Positions 61,959 to 64,000 of a stretch of DNA of 64,000 bases are shown here, in pieces. The notes under the pieces are model-generated. The model ran no database searches and had not been told where the DNA came from. It worked only from the letters and a program-made list of their open reading frames with translations. Source of the DNA: CAJCIT01 sp963771305 (GTDB taxonomy: Bacteria > Acidobacteriota > Terriglobia > Bryobacterales > Bryobacteraceae); contig CAVYTS010000012.1 in assembly GCA_963771305.1 (NCBI GenBank), positions 186,001 to 250,000 of the forward strand, written 5' to 3'. A program made the translations under genes and the position numbers. How positions within the stretch are numbered: the stretch's first letter is position 1; every line of letters begins with the position of its first letter.

Positions 61959-62015
61959 TTAACAGTCGACCACCTCGCGCGGGGTTTGTATGTTACAGTC
62001 ACTACCAGAAATCAT
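61959..62015 (-). CDS. 18-codon short ORF inside a small promoter-terminator unit
   Basis: ATG 62015 to TAA 61959 encodes MISGSDCNIQTPREVVDC. A near-perfect Shine-Dalgarno, AGGAGGTGG, lies ten bases upstream (62034-62026), and a TTGACA/TACTAT promoter lies upstream of that. The GAGGTGGTC of the Shine-Dalgarno region reappears inside the ORF (the EVV codons). About 100 non-coding bases follow, including GTGGACCGGCCACC, which could pair with the GGTGGTCC of the Shine-Dalgarno region. I do not recognise a family. Translation is likely from the signals, but the peptide may be only a leader for a structured RNA. Confidence 0.6.
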   Translation of the reverse strand: MISGSDCNIQTPREVVDC

Positions 62016-62052
62016 TTCGACTGGACCACCTCCTTTCTCAGTGATACCCCAT

Positions 62053-62081
62053 ATAGTACGCGTGGTTTTTTGATGTGTCAA
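62053..62081 (-). promoter_or_regulatory. Strong sigma-70-type promoter of the small transcript
   Basis: On the minus strand TTGACA (62081-62076), exactly 17 bases, then TACTAT (62058-62053). It is the best consensus promoter in the window. It faces away from the MFS gene, whose ATG is at 62104, so the two are divergent. Confidence 0.8.
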
Positions 62082-62103
62082 TGAGCAGCACCGAACGGAA
62101 CCA

Positions 62104-63405
62104 ATGCCAACCGGTGAAGATTTAGAGCGCAAGGCCGCCGCCGGCCGCTCCGAGGAACCGATTCATCCCGCCCCGTTCGCACAGGACCGGGCGACTCCGC
62201 AAGGCCAGATTTCGATTCGATCGCTGCCCGTACGGTGGGTACTCGGGTTCTTCTTATGCGGCAGCCTGTTCGGCATGATTGGCGCTTTGATGGTGGCGTG
62301 GCGCTACTATCTAGGCCAGGATTCCCGCCTCATTGGCCTGCATTTTTTCGCGCTTGACGGCAGCATGCTATTAGCGCATCTCGTGGCTCGGCGGTACTTA
62401 AATGCCGGCTCAGTTCGTTGGGCCATGATTATAGGATCGGCCACGTCCGCCGCGGGCTTGTTGGCTTTATCATTCGTTTTGCCTCCGGCGCCGATGGGTT
62501 TCCGACTGGTCGGCCTGGTGGTTGTGGGTGCGGGGGTGGGGGTTGTTTTTTCGGGACTGTTCTACCTGATTCGGCCTTTCCAGCAGTCCAGTGCCGCGGC
62601 CATCGTCAACTTCAATGGCGCACTTTTCGGCTTCGGGGCATTTTTCGTGACGATGCTGATTGGCGGAACGTACTACCTCTATACCGTCCAGTTCGAGATG
62701 TGGTTGTTGGCGACGGTCCCGCTGGTTTTTTTGGCGGTGTGGTGGAGACAGCGTCAGAGGGTTCTCGACGTAACCGTGCCCACGGAGGCACCGGTGGCGC
62801 GAGTCCGGTACTTGGGCAGTATTGCTGCCGCGCTATTCAGCCTGCTTCTGTTTTTTCAGTTCGGAAATGAGTGGTCCATCGCGACCTGGTTGCCGCTGTT
62901 CCTGGTGAGACGGCTCGGCTCCGATCCGGAATCTGCGGTATTTGTTCTGGCGCTTTACTTCTTCGCGTTGATAGCCGGTCGAGCCGGGGCGCAGCTACTG
63001 CTACGCCGAGTCGACCACGCCAAGTTGCTTATGGTGAGCACGGTGACGGCGATCGTGGGCTATTTCGGCCTCAGCATGACATCTTCGCTGATTGGTGCGT
63101 CGGCAGCCGTGGTGCTTATCGGCGCCGGATTTGCATCCATTTATCCGCTGGTTGCCGAGAAAGTAGGACGGCGGTTCGGGGCTCATCCTGGGTTCTACGA
63201 CAGCATCTTTCTAGCTGCGTTATGCGGCGCGATCTTCCAGCCAGCCTCACTCGGATTCGTCGATTACTACCTGGGCTTGGGCTATGTGATGCTGCTGCCA
63301 GCGTTCGGAACGCTGGTGGTCTTTGTTTTGCTCCTGCTGATCATGCTGGAGGCCAAGCTGATGGCCGAGCCAGCGAGCTCCTCGTCGCAAGCCCGTAGCG
63401 CCTAA
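62104..63405 (+). CDS. MFS transporter
   Basis: 433 residues with about 12 membrane helices after a ~40-residue polar N-terminus (GEDLERKAAAGRSEEPIHPA). Motifs: FFLCGSLFGMIGALMVAWRYY in helix 1, LGQDSRLIGLHFFALDGSML, NFNGALFGFGAFFVTMLIGG mid-protein, FGNEWSIATWLPLFLVRRLG starting the second half, and ASIYPLVAEKVGRRFGAHPG near the end. The pattern resembles the sugar-type FHS/FucP branch, but I would not name the substrate. It is intact. Its stop overlaps the convergent PEP-CTERM-like gene by four bases. Confidence 0.88.
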   Translation: MPTGEDLERKAAAGRSEEPIHPAPFAQDRATPQGQISIRSLPVRWVLGFFLCGSLFGMIGALMVAWRYYLGQDSRLIGLHFFALDGSMLLAHLVARRYLNAGSVRWAMIIGSATSAAGLLALSFVLPPAPMGFRLVGLVVVGAGVGVVFSGLFYLIRPFQQSSAAAIVNFNGALFGFGAFFVTMLIGGTYYLYTVQFEMWLLATVPLVFLAVWWRQRQRVLDVTVPTEAPVARVRYLGSIAAALFSLLLFFQFGNEWSIATWLPLFLVRRLGSDPESAVFVLALYFFALIAGRAGAQLLLRRVDHAKLLMVSTVTAIVGYFGLSMTSSLIGASAAVVLIGAGFASIYPLVAEKVGRRFGAHPGFYDSIFLAALCGAIFQPASLGFVDYYLGLGYVMLLPAFGTLVVFVLLLLIMLEAKLMAEPASSSSQARSA

Positions 63406-64000
63406 CGCTTGGCGCGAGAGCGCAGCGTTACAAGGCGTCTGCCGAATACCTTAAGCGCGAGCAAGCCACCGCCGAGGAGCAACCAGGTGCCGGGCTTCGG
63501 AGTGCCGAAAACTCCGGAGAGGGTGCCCTTGAAAGAGGAACCATCGTGGAGTTCACCGATATTACCCAGGGTCTGGGCGATAATTTGCCCGTTCACGATC
63601 TTTCCGCCTTTCTGCACCAGCGAGTCGTTCGGAGCCAGAATCGTGCCGTACCTTCGTCGCCCAGGTCCACTGTTCCGGCTGTCCCTTCAAAGCTGAAGAG
63701 AATAGTGCCGAAGCCGGTACCGGTATTTCCTGGCTGGACGCCGTTTGTGGTGAGGTTGTACGCGTTTCCGCCAGTGATGCCGCCGGAGGCCGGCACATTG
63801 ACGACGATGGTCTGATTGAGGTTGAAGTTAAAGCCCCCAAGGGCGGCCCATTGAGCGGCGGTGAGGTTGTAGATGACTAGGGTGTCAGAGATACTAGTCG
63901 CACTCAGCAGAAGGCCTTGGCCGCCGCGTGTCATCGTTGTGCCGGGCGTGCTGGACATGGCTCCCAACTGGTTGGACAGACTCACGTAAAAGCCTTTGTA
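63402..64000 (-). CDS. Exported PEP-CTERM-like protein, N-terminus beyond window, one frameshift near 63652
   Basis: From the right edge the frame reads YKGFYVSLSNQLGAM and a beta-rich, glycine/threonine-rich domain (FNFNLNQTIVVNVPASGGIT, FSFEGTAGTVDLGDEG). Conservation then continues in another frame: GTILAPNDSLVQKGGKIVNG, then TPKPGTWLLLGGGLLALKVF and a basic end. Restoring one base near 63652 joins them. The end is a PEP-CTERM sorting signal (here PKPGT in place of PEPGT, then a helix, then arginines), recognised by exosortase for surface or extracellular-matrix delivery. The start and signal peptide lie outside the window. Confidence 0.78.

Noticed and set aside
61844..62084. Plus-strand open frames of 62-66 codons upstream of the MFS gene
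   Set aside because: They are antisense to the short unit on the minus strand, where promoter, ribosome site and terminator are all oriented the other way.
1..64000. tRNA, rRNA, prophage or secondary-metabolite clusters
   Set aside because: No cloverleaf with a GGTTCGAATCC-type T arm, no rRNA-like sequence, and no phage structural or synthase genes were recognised by eye. A tRNAscan/Infernal run would be needed to exclude a missed tRNA.

Overview
The window looks like chromosome from an Acidobacteriota member, most likely of the Solibacter/Bryobacter group. This is inferred from gene content, not from a marker tree. The clues are two giant Oar-type TonB-dependent receptors, three acidobacterial 'VWFA-related' exoproteins, at least five FG-GAP/ASPIC-UnbV (CRTAC1-like) proteins often tied to TPR domains, multihaem c-type cytochromes, a PEP-CTERM-like protein, and moderately high GC with many short intergenic palindromes. 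No rRNA, tRNA, CRISPR array, prophage or integrase was recognised.

Layout. 0-11.5 kb (minus): a response regulator (cut by the left edge) and its NarX-type kinase; a Tat-exported CRTAC1-like protein; a TPR protein ending in an iodothyronine-deiodinase-like thioredoxin fold; a frameshifted TPR lipoprotein-size gene; a seven-haem cytochrome; a TonB receptor. 11.7-24.8 kb (plus): a TPR protein, a VWFA protein, a membrane-spanning regulator with two malectin domains, then an apparent operon of TPR-FG-GAP-ASPIC protein, membrane five-haem cytochrome-TPR protein and CRTAC1-like protein. 24.8-30.8 kb: a REP-associated transposase (RAYT) with its own inverted repeats, a VapBC pair whose antitoxin is frameshifted, and a second TonB receptor broken by many indels. 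30.8-37.8 kb (plus): a second ASPIC/TPR cluster. 38-40.7 kb: malate dehydrogenase, a SET-domain protein and a broken LuxR-type regulator. 40.8-46.8 kb (plus): two exported TldD-like proteins (one with, one without the zinc motif) and a single-chain LptF-LptG fusion. 46.8-55.4 kb (minus): two VWFA proteins, a PAP2-type membrane protein and a two-core hybrid kinase. 55.6-59.6 kb (minus): PspA, flotillin, NfeD-like and XRE genes. 59.8-61.3 kb (plus): ECF sigma factor, anti-sigma-like and Spy/CpxP-like genes. 61.4-64 kb: bL31, a tiny promoter-sORF-terminator unit, an MFS transporter and a PEP-CTERM-like protein cut by the right edge.

How it works together. Most genes concern the cell envelope: uptake through TonB receptors, periplasmic electron carriers, secreted beta-propeller and VWFA scaffolds, LPS export, and two envelope-stress modules. 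The role of the recurrent cytochrome/ASPIC/TPR combination is not established, and I only infer that it is a periplasmic redox or binding module.

Quality warning. Single-base indels break many genes between 6 and 34 kb and a few elsewhere (40.3, 63.6 kb), while 41-62 kb reads cleanly. After restoring frame the proteins look well conserved, so base-calling or assembly errors are at least as likely as true pseudogenes.
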